This document shows, piece after piece, positions 5,363-5,398 of a stretch of DNA of 5,398 nucleotides. Position 1 is the stretch's first letter. Each line of letters opens with the position of its first letter. Below the pieces are notes generated by a model, which saw only the letters and a program-made list of their open reading frames with translations, was not told the DNA's origin and did not search any database. This stretch comes from Planctomycetota bacterium (GTDB lineage: Bacteria > Planctomycetota > Phycisphaerae > UBA1845), in the NCBI GenBank assembly GCA_022563615.1, contig JADFMZ010000240.1, forward strand, positions 1 through 5,398. Reading direction: 5' to 3'. The position numbers and the translations under genes were made by a program.

Positions 5363-5398
5363 ATGAAAGTGAGACAACCTTTCTGGAAACGGCACTAG

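Larger units (their letters stand above)
5244..5398. mobile_element. 155-bp MITE-like palindromic element with 13-bp perfect inverted ends
   Basis: CTAGTGCCGTTTC at 5244-5256 is exactly inverted at 5386-5398. The two halves remain similar inward: AAAGGTxGT follows on both sides, then one GC-rich hairpin in each half. The symmetry centre near 5321 falls in TTGC-N5-GCAA (5315-5327). There is no ORF inside. The outer CTAG is its own complement, so it may be a target duplication (of CTAG or TA) or part of the ends; these cannot be distinguished here. The element supplies the TAG stop (5245-5247) of the upstream gene. The window ends exactly at the inverted end, so a longer repeat is not excluded. 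Confidence 0.75.

Overview
The window looks like a piece of a GC-rich bacterial chromosome, most likely from a planctomycete or a similar large-genome environmental lineage. Three things suggest this. A secreted SUMF1-type protein carries a dockerin-like calcium loop. It is fused to a di-haem peroxidase. The intergenic space holds palindromic dispersed-repeat-type DNA. The taxonomic call is inference from protein style; no rRNA or other marker gene is present.

Layout. Bases 1-782 (+) are the C-terminal part of a cytochrome P450 whose start lies outside the window. Its stop overlaps a 16-codon mini-ORF in an ATGA junction. A convergent gap of about 60 bp follows. On the minus strand, 2807 down to 846 is a compact three-gene membrane operon: a DUF5989-type peptide, an 82-residue one-helix membrane protein, and a three-helix SGNH/GDSL hydrolase-like protein. 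From memory, such sets accompany a carbamoyltransferase and an SxtJ-like protein in polysaccharide or secondary-product loci. Neither is present here: the operon starts from a divergent intergenic region (2808-3150).

The right half is one large plus-strand gene (3151-5247). It encodes an exported protein with a signal peptide, a cysteine-free SUMF1/FGE-fold domain, an EF-hand/dockerin-like loop, and a di-haem MauG/cytochrome c peroxidase domain with two CxxCH motifs. Haem-pocket spacing favours the MauG type: a Tyr, not a Met, sits at the likely axial position.

This gene is bracketed by two palindromic MITE-like elements. The first (about 3015-3110) lies in the leader, between a sigma70-like promoter and the start codon. 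It has 21-bp imperfect inverted ends enclosing two hairpins. The second (5244-5398) has perfect 13-bp inverted ends, two GC-rich hairpins and a symmetry centre near 5321, and it supplies the gene's stop codon. These elements, the triple-domain fusion and an I-helix lacking its acidic residue in the P450 are the points most worth checking.
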